From: an uncultured Alphaproteobacteria bacterium
GTDB lineage: Bacteria; Pseudomonadota; Alphaproteobacteria; HIMB59
Reading direction: 5' to 3'
Length of the DNA: 64,000 bases
Assembly (NCBI GenBank): GCA_902530745.1
Contig: CACABO010000008.1
Location: 1-64,000, forward strand
Part shown: positions 42,122 to 51,514 of the stretch, piece after piece
How the letters are laid out: every line of letters begins with the position of its first letter
How positions within the stretch are numbered: the first letter of the stretch is position 1
Translations under genes and position numbers: made by a program
Notes under the pieces: model-generated
Told to the model about the DNA's origin: nothing
The model's input: only the letters and a program-made list of their open reading frames with translations
Database searches by the model: none

Positions 42122-43134
42122 ACTTTCCTATAATTATATCCATTAAAAGTATTTCTTTATCTAAACAAGAAAAAAATTTTATTTCGAAGATAAAACCTTT
42201 TGGGGTAATAATTTTTACAAGAAATATCAGTAATATTCTGCAAATATCAAAGTTAAATGAGTCAATTAAATTACTAAGTAAAAATACATTAATATTTATT
42301 GATCAAGAGGGTGGAATCGTAAATAGATTTAAAAAATTTAAAGAATTTAATTTTTTAGATAATTTTGAGCTTTATAAAATTTATTTAAGATACCCTTCTT
42401 TATCAAAGCAGTTAGTTTTTTTGAAATCCTTCATAACATCGTATTATCTAAAAAAACTAAATTTTGATATTAACACTGTTCCAGTCCTAGATTTACCAAT
42501 TAAAAATACAATCTTAATGATTAAAAAAAGAACTTTTGGACCAAATATTAATGTCAATATAATTTTGCAGAAAATATTAATAGATAATTTAAGTTACTTT
42601 GGACTAATTCCAATAATGAAACATATCCCGGGTCATGGTGTAACAAATAAAGACTCACATTTAACTTTGCCAATAACAAAATTAAGTAAATCTTCTCTTC
42701 AAGACCACATTAAAATATTTAAATATTTTAATAAAATACCTTTAGCAATGACTGCACATATTAAATATCTGTCGTGGGATAAAAATAACATAGCTACTTT
42801 TTCAAGTTATATTATTGATAATATCATTAGAAAAAAAATTGGGTTCAAAGGTTTAATTATATCTGATGATCTAGAAATGAATGCTAATATTTATAATATA
42901 AAGGATGCTATTAAGTTAGCTAACTTATCTAAATTAGATGTTATTTTAGATTGTAGCTCTGATTTGGATAAATATAGTGAAATTGTAAATTCGTTTAATT
43001 TTTCAAATAATTATGTAAATGTTTATAAATCCAATAAACTTCAACAATATAAGAAAAAATTAGTCTTTAAATCTATTAATATTAATCACTATCATGAATT
43101 GTATAATCAATTGTTAAAAATTAATGGATTCTAA
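42118..43134 (+). CDS. nagZ: Beta-N-acetylhexosaminidase (GH3)
   Basis: A 338-residue GH3 enzyme that removes N-acetylglucosamine from anhydromuropeptides during peptidoglycan recycling. The NagZ His-loop motif is KHIPGHGVTNKDSHLTLP, and the nucleophile aspartate is in LIISDDLEMNA. FIDQEGGIVNRF near residue 60 is the substrate-binding region. It sits in the conserved chain argS-(small TM gene)-nagZ-scpA-scpB and overlaps scpA by 11 bp. Confidence 0.93.
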   Translation: MNFPIIISIKSISLSKQEKNFISKIKPFGVIIFTRNISNILQISKLNESIKLLSKNTLIFIDQEGGIVNRFKKFKEFNFLDNFELYKIYLRYPSLSKQLVFLKSFITSYYLKKLNFDINTVPVLDLPIKNTILMIKKRTFGPNINVNIILQKILIDNLSYFGLIPIMKHIPGHGVTNKDSHLTLPITKLSKSSLQDHIKIFKYFNKIPLAMTAHIKYLSWDKNNIATFSSYIIDNIIRKKIGFKGLIISDDLEMNANIYNIKDAIKLANLSKLDVILDCSSDLDKYSEIVNSFNFSNNYVNVYKSNKLQQYKKKLVFKSININHYHELYNQLLKINGF

Positions 43135-43858
43135 CCTAAATATAGATATTAAAGACTACAATGGACCTTTAGATGTTCTTTTAGAACTTGTTCATAAAAA
43201 TAAATTTGATTTAAAAAATCTACCAATACTTAGTCTTTGTAACCAATATATTGCTTTTATTGTAGATTTAAAAAAGGTTAGCATAGAGATAGCATCAGAA
43301 TATTTACTAATGGCTGCTATAATGGTTTTTTTAAAATCCAAATACCTAGTAAATAAAGACAAAGAAGAGGATGTTAAAAAAGTAACAAGATTTCTTACAA
43401 ATCGATTAACGATATTAGAACTTGTAAATAAAAATAGTATTAAGTTATTCGAGCTTCCTAAATTCAAACAGGAATTCTTTCCAAATACACAAAAACATAA
43501 ATTAAAAATTGAAAAAAACTTTGTAATTAAAGACAAGCTCATTGATCTTTTAAAAGCTTATGCAAATATTCATAAAAGAAATCAACAATATACTTTAAAG
43601 TTTAGCTCTACTAAATTATTTACGATCAAGGATGGTCAAAACGTAATTTCTAAGGAAATTCTATCTAACCAAGATTGGTTCACATTGAAGAGTTTACTAC
43701 CTGATAATTTAAAATCGGATATTTTGAATAAATCATTTTTTTCTAGCACATTTAATGCCAGCCTTCACATGGCAAAAGAAGATAAAAATGAAGAAAAAAA
43801 AATAGTAATTAAGCAATCATTGCCATTTTCTGATATATATTTAAAAAAAGATGAGTGA
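43124..43858 (+). CDS. scpA: Segregation and condensation protein A (kleisin)
   Basis: A 244-residue ScpA kleisin that bridges SMC heads and binds ScpB. The N-terminal signature is IKDYNGPLDVLLELVHKNKFDLKNLPI, read here as a kleisin start, followed by SEYLLMAAIMVFLKSKYL and a divergent C-terminal winged-helix region. It overlaps nagZ by 11 bp and scpB by 8 bp. Confidence 0.92.
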   Translation: MDSNLNIDIKDYNGPLDVLLELVHKNKFDLKNLPILSLCNQYIAFIVDLKKVSIEIASEYLLMAAIMVFLKSKYLVNKDKEEDVKKVTRFLTNRLTILELVNKNSIKLFELPKFKQEFFPNTQKHKLKIEKNFVIKDKLIDLLKAYANIHKRNQQYTLKFSSTKLFTIKDGQNVISKEILSNQDWFTLKSLLPDNLKSDILNKSFFSSTFNASLHMAKEDKNEEKKIVIKQSLPFSDIYLKKDE

Positions 43859-44501
43859 AACTTCACAAAAAATTGAAGCTTTAATATTTGCATCAAGTAA
43901 GCCAGTTTCAGAAAATGAAATTAAAAAAAGATTGGATATTCATGAGGATATTTCTGAGGTCATGTCTAATTTAGAGACTGCTTATCAACATAGAGGTATA
44001 AATTTAAAAAAAATATCAAATAAGTGGATTTTCTTAACAAACACAGAAGTCAGTGAGATCTTTCATGAAAAAAAAGAAATACAAAAGAGACTTTCAAAAC
44101 AAGCAATAGAGACATTGGCTATAGTTGTTTATCATCAACCTATAACAAAATCAGAAATTGAAAGTATTAGAGGAGTTGTGATAGGGCAAGGAATATTTGA
44201 TCAATTAATGGAGTTTGGCTGGATAGCACCAGGAGGTCGAAAAGAAGTTCCAGGTAGACCTATTCTTTGGGGTACTACTGAAGACTTCCTTTTACATTTT
44301 GGTTTAGGCACACTAGATAATCTTCCTGGAATAGAGGAAATGAAAAACTCTGGAATATTGGATGAAAATTTTGCTTCAATGAATATCCAAGAGGTTTCAG
44401 ATGATCTAAATAAGGATGAAGCCTTCATAGATGATGACGATCAAGCAGAAACTCTTGATGAGTTTTCAAAAAGTCAATTAACGCAAAATAATGATACTTG
44501 A
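43851..44501 (+). CDS. scpB: Segregation and condensation protein B
   Basis: A 216-residue ScpB with two winged-helix domains. The typical segment is LSKQAIETLAIVVYHQPITKSEIESIRGV, followed by WIAPGGRKEVPGRPILWGTT and FLLHFGLGTLDNLPG. The acidic C-terminal tail (FIDDDDQAETLDE) is variable in the family. The stop is overlapped by 11 bp by an ABC-ATPase gene that is not part of the usual synteny block. Confidence 0.92.
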   Translation: MSETSQKIEALIFASSKPVSENEIKKRLDIHEDISEVMSNLETAYQHRGINLKKISNKWIFLTNTEVSEIFHEKKEIQKRLSKQAIETLAIVVYHQPITKSEIESIRGVVIGQGIFDQLMEFGWIAPGGRKEVPGRPILWGTTEDFLLHFGLGTLDNLPGIEEMKNSGILDENFASMNIQEVSDDLNKDEAFIDDDDQAETLDEFSKSQLTQNNDT

Positions 44502-45537
44502 TGTGAGAGATCTTCACCATTCTTTCGGTGAGATAAATGCTATAAATAAACTTAGTTTTTCAATAGAGCATAACTCGATTGTTTCCATTTTGGGTCCCTC
44601 CGGCTGTGGAAAAACTACTTTAATTCGATTAATAGCTGGTTTGGAAGAAATTCAAAAGGGGCAAATATCTTTTGAGGGTAAATTAGTCGCAAATGAAAAA
44701 TTTAATACTCCCCCAGAGCAAAGATCAATCTCTTACGTTTTTCAAGACTTTGCATTATTTCCTCATATGAACGTAAAAGAAAATATTAGTTTTGCAGCAA
44801 GCACTAAAGTGAATAAAAAACAGTTGATTGAACAAGTAATACAATTAGCGAAAGTTGAAAATTTTCTTGATAAATATCCTCATGCTCTTAGTGGAGGAGA
44901 ACAGCAAAGAGTAGCATTAGCAAGGTCAATAGCTGTTCAACCACGTCTATTACTTTTAGATGAACCTTTTTCTGATTTAGATACTAATTTAAAAAAGGAA
45001 ATTATTGATGACACACTGCACTTAATCAATAGCTTGGACTCCTCTGCTATTGTAGTAACACACAATGCCGAAGAGGCTATGTTTCTTAGCAATGTCATTA
45101 TTGTAATGGAAAAGGGAAGAATAGTTCAGATAGGAAAACCTCGTGAAATATACTTTAATCCTTCTAATGTTTATGTTGCGTCTTTGTTTGGAGAGGTTAA
45201 TATTTTTAAGACAAAGATTTTAAATAATAAATGCGAAACTCCTTTAGGTATACTAGATACAAAAGACTTTAAAGATAACCAACAAGTAAATGTAGTAGTT
45301 AGACCTGAGGCTATTAAATTGAATGTTGAAAAGTCTCCCTTGACAAGTCCTAACTCAGGAGTTGTTGTTGACTCTAAATTTCTTGGAAATAGCGCTATGA
45401 TTCATATGACAGTGAATGATAGCAATAATAAAAAACACCACATACATAGCAAGTTAATTGGAGAGTTTTTACCTGCTCCTGCTAGTTCAGTTTCTTTTTC
45501 ACTAGATCTAAACCACGTATTTATTTTTCCTAGATAA
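44491..45537 (+). CDS. ABC transporter ATP-binding protein (FbpC/PotA-like)
   Basis: A 348-residue nucleotide-binding subunit of the iron(III)/spermidine/sulfate importer group. Walker A is LGPSGCGKTTLI, the signature LSGGEQQRVALARS, Walker B LLLLDEPFSDLD and the H-loop VVTHNAEEA. A C-terminal TOBE-like domain follows (about 275-345, VVVRPEAIKLNV). No permease or binding-protein gene is adjacent, and the gene interrupts the scpB-tatA neighbourhood, overlapping scpB by 11 bp. It probably serves a transporter encoded elsewhere. Confidence 0.9.
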   Translation: MILDVRDLHHSFGEINAINKLSFSIEHNSIVSILGPSGCGKTTLIRLIAGLEEIQKGQISFEGKLVANEKFNTPPEQRSISYVFQDFALFPHMNVKENISFAASTKVNKKQLIEQVIQLAKVENFLDKYPHALSGGEQQRVALARSIAVQPRLLLLDEPFSDLDTNLKKEIIDDTLHLINSLDSSAIVVTHNAEEAMFLSNVIIVMEKGRIVQIGKPREIYFNPSNVYVASLFGEVNIFKTKILNNKCETPLGILDTKDFKDNQQVNVVVRPEAIKLNVEKSPLTSPNSGVVVDSKFLGNSAMIHMTVNDSNNKKHHIHSKLIGEFLPAPASSVSFSLDLNHVFIFPR

Positions 45538-45565
45538 GACATTAATTATGTAGTAGATTACAAAA

Positions 45566-45760
45566 ATGGGTACATTTAGCATATGGCATTGGATAATTGT
45601 TTTAATTATCGTTCTTTTATTATTTGGAAAAGGTAAAATACCATCTTTAATGGCAGATATGGCAAAAGGAATTAAGTCTTTCAAGAGCAACATGGCTGAA
45701 GATGAAAAACCTGCTAACCCAGATCAAGACAATAAAGACAATCAAAATAAGGACCAGTAA
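45566..45760 (+). CDS. tatA: Sec-independent protein translocase TatA
   Basis: A 64-residue TatA. It has [20 protein letters not shown] as the N-terminal membrane helix, the [10 protein letters not shown] hinge and an amphipathic helix [10 protein letters not shown], then an acidic polar tail. Many copies form the translocation pore. The stop overlaps the tatB start (TAATG). Confidence 0.95.
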   Translation: MGTFSIWHWIIVLIIVLLLFGKGKIPSLMADMAKGIKSFKSNMAEDEKPANPDQDNKDNQNKDQ

Positions 45761-46062
45761 TGTTTTCTTTAGGTTGGATGGAGATATCCATCATCCTAAT
45801 CATAACTGTAATAGTCGTAGGACCTAAGGAAATACCAACTGTTATTAAATTTATTAAAGGAATAACCTCAGGCCTAGGAAAAATTTCTAGAGAGTTTAAA
45901 TCTACTGTAAATGAGATATCTCATTTAGAGGAGGTGAAAGATATTAAAAAGGATATTTTAGATACAAAAGAGTCAATTATAAAAGAAGGAAAAGAATTAG
46001 ACGAATTTATTGAAAAAAGTAATGATGAAATAATGAAAGGCGAAAAAAATGACCGAAGTTGA
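45760..46062 (+). CDS. tatB: Sec-independent protein translocase TatB
   Basis: A 100-residue TatB. The N-terminal helix [20 protein letters not shown] is followed by the conserved GPKEIP hinge with the glutamate typical of TatB, and a long charged amphipathic/coiled region (KEFK...). It binds the twin-arginine signal together with TatC. It overlaps tatA by 1 bp and tatC by 14 bp. Confidence 0.93.
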   Translation: MFSLGWMEISIILIITVIVVGPKEIPTVIKFIKGITSGLGKISREFKSTVNEISHLEEVKDIKKDILDTKESIIKEGKELDEFIEKSNDEIMKGEKNDRS

Positions 46063-46810
46063 AAGTTCAATGAATTTCTTCGATCATATAAAGGAACTAA
46101 GACAAAAACTAATTTATGTCATAATTTTTTTCATTATTGCATTTATATTTTCTTTTTATTTTTCTCAATCAATATTTGAATTCCTTGCTAAACCGCTAAC
46201 TTCAATCTTAGGAGATGGCAATGGATTAATTTATACAGCTCTTCAAGAGGCTTTTTTAACAAACGTTAAAGTTGCTTTTTTTACAGCTGCTTTTATTTCA
46301 TTTCCTTTTTTTACTATTCAGATTTGGTCTTTTGTATCCCCAGGATTACTTAAAAAAGAAAAACAAATTTCATTACCAACTTTAATTGCTATCCCATTTT
46401 TGTTTATTTTAGGTGCCGCTGTTGTCTATTACGTAATATCACCCATAGCTTGGAAGTTTTTTTTAAGTTTTCAAACCTCACAAGCGGACGGTATCAATAT
46501 TACTCTTCAAGCAAAAATGAATGAATATTTGTCACTTATGATGACATTTATTTTTGCTTTTGGACTTGCTTTTCAATTACCTGTTATTTTACTTTTACTT
46601 GTTAAATTTGGTGTGCTCACTATAAGTCAATTAATTTCATTTAGAAAGTATGCAATTGTTTTGTCATTTGTATTTGCTGCAATAGTTACACCACCTGATC
46701 CATTTTCACAAATTTCTCTAGCGTTACCTATAATAATTTTGTATGAAATATCTATCTTTGTATCTAAATTTATGGCTAAGCGACAGATTAATAAGGATGA
46801 GAATAATTAA
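46049..46810 (+). CDS. tatC: Sec-independent protein translocase TatC
   Basis: A 253-residue six-helix TatC that recognises twin-arginine signals. Conserved features are FFDHIKELRQKLIYV near the N-terminus, FVSPGLLKKEK, and FRKYAIVLSFVFAAIVTPPDPFSQ in the C-terminal half. It overlaps tatB by 14 bp; serS starts 11 bp later. A client candidate in this window is the DUF1501 protein (RRSFLKG). Confidence 0.95.
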   Translation: MTEVESSMNFFDHIKELRQKLIYVIIFFIIAFIFSFYFSQSIFEFLAKPLTSILGDGNGLIYTALQEAFLTNVKVAFFTAAFISFPFFTIQIWSFVSPGLLKKEKQISLPTLIAIPFLFILGAAVVYYVISPIAWKFFLSFQTSQADGINITLQAKMNEYLSLMMTFIFAFGLAFQLPVILLLLVKFGVLTISQLISFRKYAIVLSFVFAAIVTPPDPFSQISLALPIIILYEISIFVSKFMAKRQINKDENN

Positions 46811-46821
46811 TAGAAATTGTC

Positions 46822-48081
46822 ATGCATGATATTACTTTTATAAGAGAAAATCCTGAATTATTTGATGAATTGTTAAAAAAGAGATTTATTGATCCAAAAT
46901 CAAATGAAATTATATCTCTTGATAAGAAAAAAAGAGACATTTTAACTAAATCTCAAGAATTAAGAGCAGAGAGAAAGAATTTATCATCTTCTTTTGCAAA
47001 TCTTAACGACAGTGATAAAGCTGATTTACAAAAAAAGGTACAATTAATTAAAAACAAGATAGATGAACTAGAAAACGATATTTCAATAATAGATGAGCAA
47101 TTAAAAAATAATTTATCTAGTCTGCCAAACCTCCCACATAAAGATGTACCTGTGGGAAAAGATGAAACCTCAAACAAATTAATAAAACAAGTCGGAAAAA
47201 TTCCTTCATTTAGTTTTACACCGAAATCCCACTATGAACTTGGAGAGAATTTAGAAATGATTGATTTTGAGCAAGCTGGAAAAGTGTCAGGTACAAGGTT
47301 TGTATATTTAAAGAAAAAGATAGCTCAATTAGAAAGAGCTATAGCTAATTTTATGTTGGATAAACACACAAATGAATTTGATTACACAGAAATTAATCCA
47401 CCTAATTTAGTTAGAGATGCTGCAGCTTATGGAACAGGGCAATTGCCAAAATTTTCAGAAGATTTATTTAAAACTAACACAAATCATTGGTTGATACCTA
47501 CTGCTGAGGTACCTTTGACTAATTTAGTATTAGATACAATAGTATCTGATAAAAATTTGCCCCTGAGGTACACAGCTTGGACACCATGTTACAGATCTGA
47601 AGCTGGAGCAGCTGGAAGAGATACAAGGGGAATGATAAGACAACATCAATTTTCTAAAGTCGAATTAGTAAGCATAACTAAAGAGGATGAATCAGAAAAA
47701 GAGTTGGAAAGAATGTTAAATTGTGCAACTTCTATTTTAGATGATTTAAAAATTCCTTATCAAATTATTTTATTATCCTCTGGTGATATGGGCTTTTCAG
47801 CAGAAAAAACTTATGATATTGAAGTGTGGTTACCTGGTGAGGGAAAATATAGAGAGATATCTTCCTGCAGTAATTGTAATTCTTTTCAAGCTAGGAGAAT
47901 GAATGCTCGTTATAAAGACTTAGATCAAAATAAATTTGTTCACACTTTAAATGGATCTGGTTTAGCGGTTGGGAGAACATTAATTGCAATTTTGGAAAAC
48001 TATCAAAATGAGGATGGCAGTATTAGTATTCCACAGGTCCTGAAACCATACATGGGGAATTTAGATAAAATCTCTAAATAA
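46822..48081 (+). CDS. serS: Seryl-tRNA synthetase
   Basis: A 419-residue class II synthetase. The N-terminal antiparallel coiled coil (about 30-105) contacts the tRNA-Ser long arm. Motif 2 is YTAWTPCYRSEAGAAGRDTRGM, with the following RQHQFSKVELV. Motif 3 is LNGSGLAVGRTLIAILEN. The segment YREISSCSNCNSFQARRM is the standard SerRS serine/ATP site. It follows tatC as in many alphaproteobacteria; surE, often next, is absent. Confidence 0.96.
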   Translation: MHDITFIRENPELFDELLKKRFIDPKSNEIISLDKKKRDILTKSQELRAERKNLSSSFANLNDSDKADLQKKVQLIKNKIDELENDISIIDEQLKNNLSSLPNLPHKDVPVGKDETSNKLIKQVGKIPSFSFTPKSHYELGENLEMIDFEQAGKVSGTRFVYLKKKIAQLERAIANFMLDKHTNEFDYTEINPPNLVRDAAAYGTGQLPKFSEDLFKTNTNHWLIPTAEVPLTNLVLDTIVSDKNLPLRYTAWTPCYRSEAGAAGRDTRGMIRQHQFSKVELVSITKEDESEKELERMLNCATSILDDLKIPYQIILLSSGDMGFSAEKTYDIEVWLPGEGKYREISSCSNCNSFQARRMNARYKDLDQNKFVHTLNGSGLAVGRTLIAILENYQNEDGSISIPQVLKPYMGNLDKISK

Positions 48082-48832
48082 TTATATTCTTACTAGAACA
48101 ATAATATTTAAAAAATTGGTAAGCAGACCTACCTGTTCTATTTCCTCTTGAAAAGATCCATTTGAGTGCACTATTTTCAATCTCATTATCAAATTCTATT
48201 TTATAAAATTTACAATAATTTTTAATTATTAAGATAAAGTCTTTCTTACTTAAGTTATGAAAACTAATCCATAATCCAAATCGATCAGATAAAGATAATT
48301 TTTCTTCAATCCCCTCATCTTGAGATATAGCAGATGATCTCTCATTATCTAACATATCTCTCTTCATTAAATGCCTTCTGTTACTTGTGACATATACTAG
48401 AAATTCGTAGTTTGAGTTGTAAAAAGATCCTTCAAGAAACGATTTAAATTGAATATATCTTCTATCGTTTTGTTCAAATGATAGATCGTCAATAAATATT
48501 ATGATTTTTTTGTCGAACTTATAATTTAAAAAAATATTTGGTAAATCTGATAAATCTTCACTATTAATTTCTAATGTTTCAAATTTATCATATTTATGAG
48601 CATAATTTTTTAATATACCTCTTATAATACTACTTTTGCCACTACCACGTACACCCCATAAAAGACCATGATTAAAAGCTAAACCCTCTAAAAAGTTTTT
48701 TGTATTTTCCTCTATTTTTTTTATTTGTTGATCAACACCATACAAAAGCTTTAAATCAAGGACTTTATTGAATGGTATTTTATCTAAAGAATTTTTTGAT
48801 CTATTCCAGCACAGTAAATATTTATTTTTCAA
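48074..48832 (-). CDS. DUF815 AAA+ ATPase
   Basis: A 252-residue DUF815-family P-loop ATPase. Walker A is LLWGVRGSGKSSIIRG (about 75-90), Walker B IIIFIDDLSF, and a sensor-like segment VYVTSNRRHLMKRDM. A later RFGLWISFHNLSKKDFI block and the C-terminal SRGNRTGRSAYQF are typical of the family. The function is unknown. It is convergent with serS (8-bp overlap) and divergent from yajC. Confidence 0.88.
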   Translation of the reverse strand: MKNKYLLCWNRSKNSLDKIPFNKVLDLKLLYGVDQQIKKIEENTKNFLEGLAFNHGLLWGVRGSGKSSIIRGILKNYAHKYDKFETLEINSEDLSDLPNIFLNYKFDKKIIIFIDDLSFEQNDRRYIQFKSFLEGSFYNSNYEFLVYVTSNRRHLMKRDMLDNERSSAISQDEGIEEKLSLSDRFGLWISFHNLSKKDFILIIKNYCKFYKIEFDNEIENSALKWIFSRGNRTGRSAYQFFKYYCSSKNIII

Positions 48833-48901
48833 TTTTATGTTGACTTCATTGATGATTGTGAGATTTTAGTGCTTATTTTATTAATTTAAAGGATTTAAAT
48901 C

Positions 48902-49165
48902 ATGGAACAACTTGCAGGAATTCTACCACTTATATTAATTTTTGTCGTTTTCTACTTCTTACTTATTAGGCCCCAACAAAAGAAATTAAAAGATCACAAA
49001 AATATGATTGCAAATTTAAAAAAAGGTGATCGAGTTGTGACCCAAGGCGGAATTATAGGCAACATCCATTATGTAAATGATGATGGCACTCTCTCTGTAG
49101 AAATAGCAGATAACGTACAAGTCAAAGTAGCTAAGGGTATGATAGCTGATATAGCAGCTAAATAG
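48902..49165 (+). CDS. yajC: Preprotein translocase accessory subunit YajC
   Basis: An 87-residue YajC. One membrane helix (LAGILPLILIFVVFYFLLI) is followed by the hallmark RPQQKKLKDHKNMI and a small beta domain with LKKGDRVVTQGGIIG. It associates with SecDF. It starts the yajC-secD-secF unit, preceded by a purine-rich AAAGGA. Confidence 0.94.
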   Translation: MEQLAGILPLILIFVVFYFLLIRPQQKKLKDHKNMIANLKKGDRVVTQGGIIGNIHYVNDDGTLSVEIADNVQVKVAKGMIADIAAK

Positions 49166-49187
49166 CTTAATAAACTAAAATAACATA

Positions 49188-50645
49188 ATGATTATTTTTA
49201 AACAGTGGAGATTATGGGTATCTTTATTACTGTTAATAGGAAGCTATATCTTTATTAAACCTAATTTTGAAAGTCAAACATCTGATAGCAAAATTAATTT
49301 TGGATTAGATATTCAGGGAGGGTTTTCATATTTATTAGAATTAAATGAAGAAGAATATCTTAATAATCTTTTAGTTAAAACATCTCAATATATTGAAAAT
49401 ACTTATTCTATTTCATCTGATATAGATAATGGAGAAATTGTAATATCTAAAAACCAAAATTTAGATGCTCTTACAAATATTGTTATACAAAATTTAGGTT
49501 TAGAAATTAATGAAAAATCAGATAAGGAAAATAGTTATATTTTTTCTAAACAAAGTTTTAATAAATCATTGTCAGATATGACTTTAAATGCAGTTGAAAT
49601 TGTAAGGTCAAGAGTTGATTTTCTTGGTAATAAAGAATTATCTATACAAAAAGTAGGTTTAAATAAAATTTTATTAGAAATACCTGGTGATTTAGATAAT
49701 AACGTCAAAGAAGTAATCTCTAAAACAGCTAAATTAACATTGCACCTAGAAAAAAATAATATAGTTGGTTCTAAGACTTTTATAAATGAAGAAACAGGTG
49801 AGCAAGTTAGAGTTCAAGAAATTCCAAATATAACTGGTGATTTTATTCAAGATGCGTCACTTCAATATAATCAAAATGAACCAGTCGTTGCTTTTTCTTT
49901 TAATAAAGAAGGTTCAGATCTTTTTGCGAAAATGACATCTGAAAATGTTGGTTCTAGATTTGCAATAGTTCTTGATGGTTCTTTAATTACTGCTCCCGTT
50001 ATAAGAGAGTCAATTACTGGCGGTAGTGGTCAAATATCTGGTGGTTTTACAAATGAAACCGCAAATAATCTTGCAATCATTTTAAAGTCTGGATCTTTAC
50101 CAACTCAAATAAAAATAATTCAAGAAAAACAAATAGGCCCGACTCTTGGACAAGAAGGCGTAGAGAAGGGAGTGATAGCATCAATAATAGCTCTTATAGC
50201 TATTACTCTTTTTATGATTATTTATTATAAAATTTCAGGATTTTTTACAGTTATCACAATTATTAGTTGTCTGTCTTTACTTTTTGCAATGATGTCCTTA
50301 TTAAACACAACATTAACTCTACCTGGTGTTATTGGAATAGTATTAACAATAGGAATGTGTGTAGATGCAAATGTTTTAATATTTGAAAGAATTCGAGAAA
50401 ATTTTAAACATAATATCGAAGATCCTAAAAATCATGGTTTCAATTCTGCCTATGTAACTATTCTTGACTCTAATTTAACAACATTATTTGCAGCTATTTT
50501 TTTATTTGCTTTTGGTTTTGGGCCTATTAGAGGTTTTTCAATTTCTTTAATTATTGGAATTATATCCTCTCTAATAGTTACTTACATAATACTAAAATTA
50601 TTTATTAATATAACTTCAATAAAATACCTTGGACTTCAAAGATGA
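49188..50645 (+). CDS. secD: Protein translocase subunit SecD
   Basis: A 485-residue RND-type SecD that uses the proton gradient to aid protein export. It has an N-terminal helix, then the conserved FGLDIQGGFSYLLEL. The large periplasmic P1 domain ends at about 305 (AIILKSGSLPTQIKI). Five C-terminal helices follow, containing the IGMCVDANVLIFERIRE proton-relay motif. It overlaps secF by 4 bp (ATGA). Confidence 0.95.
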   Translation: MIIFKQWRLWVSLLLLIGSYIFIKPNFESQTSDSKINFGLDIQGGFSYLLELNEEEYLNNLLVKTSQYIENTYSISSDIDNGEIVISKNQNLDALTNIVIQNLGLEINEKSDKENSYIFSKQSFNKSLSDMTLNAVEIVRSRVDFLGNKELSIQKVGLNKILLEIPGDLDNNVKEVISKTAKLTLHLEKNNIVGSKTFINEETGEQVRVQEIPNITGDFIQDASLQYNQNEPVVAFSFNKEGSDLFAKMTSENVGSRFAIVLDGSLITAPVIRESITGGSGQISGGFTNETANNLAIILKSGSLPTQIKIIQEKQIGPTLGQEGVEKGVIASIIALIAITLFMIIYYKISGFFTVITIISCLSLLFAMMSLLNTTLTLPGVIGIVLTIGMCVDANVLIFERIRENFKHNIEDPKNHGFNSAYVTILDSNLTTLFAAIFLFAFGFGPIRGFSISLIIGIISSLIVTYIILKLFINITSIKYLGLQR

Positions 50646-51514
50646 TTAATTTTTACTCTTTTAAAAATAAATCTTATTTAGTCTCCCTTACTCTTATAAT
50701 ACTAACAATTATTATTATTTTTTTTAAAGGATTGAATTTAGGAATTGATTTTAAAGGTGGATTGAACTTTGAGGTAAAATCAAACTTAACAACTAATCAG
50801 CTTAATGAATACTTTGATTTTATAGACTCTGACAGAGAAGTCTTAATTAAAAGAGAGGTTGGCAGTGATGTTTTCAGTATCAGAATAGAGTCAGGTGATA
50901 ATAATCCTGTTTTTATTGAAGAAATAAAAAATCTAATTAATCAAAACCCGGATATTGAAATATTACTCTCTGAGTATATAGAACCAACTTTTAGTGAAGA
51001 ACTTATAAAAAATTCTATTTATGCTTTAGCATCTTCTTTGTTGGTAATAGCTGTTTATGTTTGGATAAGGTTTGATTGGCAGTTTGCAGCATCAGGTATA
51101 TTCGCATTATTACATGACGTTTTTGTAGCTATAGGCTTTATGTCATTATTTAATATTGAATTTAATTTAACAATGATTGCAGCTTTGCTACTAATTGCAG
51201 GTTACAGCATAAACGATACTATAGTTCTATTTGATCGACTTAGAAGTTTAACTTCAAACGAGGAAAATAAAGATAATTTTGAAACTAATGTTAACAACTC
51301 AATTAAATTAAATCTTCGAAGAACTATATTGACAAGTTTCACAACTATTTTGGCATTATTATGTCTAGTTTTTCTTGCACCTGTCAATTTAACTGAAATG
51401 CCAATAGTTTTTATTTTTGGGGTTTTGATTGGAACTTTTTCCTCTTTATTTCTTGTGCTTGGAATAGTGGGGGATTTAAATTATGAAGCAGTGCTTAAAG
51501 CAAGAGACTCTTGA
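50642..51514 (+). CDS. secF: Protein translocase subunit SecF
   Basis: A 290-residue SecF. The start region has NLGIDFKGGLNFEV and the C-terminal five-helix domain has the conserved GYSINDTIVLFDRLR and LNLRRTILTSFTTILALL. It complements SecD in the export motor. The last 34 bp overlap the 3' end of uvrA on the opposite strand. Confidence 0.95.
   Translation: MINFYSFKNKSYLVSLTLIILTIIIIFFKGLNLGIDFKGGLNFEVKSNLTTNQLNEYFDFIDSDREVLIKREVGSDVFSIRIESGDNNPVFIEEIKNLINQNPDIEILLSEYIEPTFSEELIKNSIYALASSLLVIAVYVWIRFDWQFAASGIFALLHDVFVAIGFMSLFNIEFNLTMIAALLLIAGYSINDTIVLFDRLRSLTSNEENKDNFETNVNNSIKLNLRRTILTSFTTILALLCLVFLAPVNLTEMPIVFIFGVLIGTFSSLFLVLGIVGDLNYEAVLKARDS

Noticed and set aside
48833-48901. Sigma-70 promoter (TTGACT at 48840-48845) before yajC
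   Set aside because: The -35-like hexamer is good, but no convincing -10 lies at 16-18 bp, so I do not list it.
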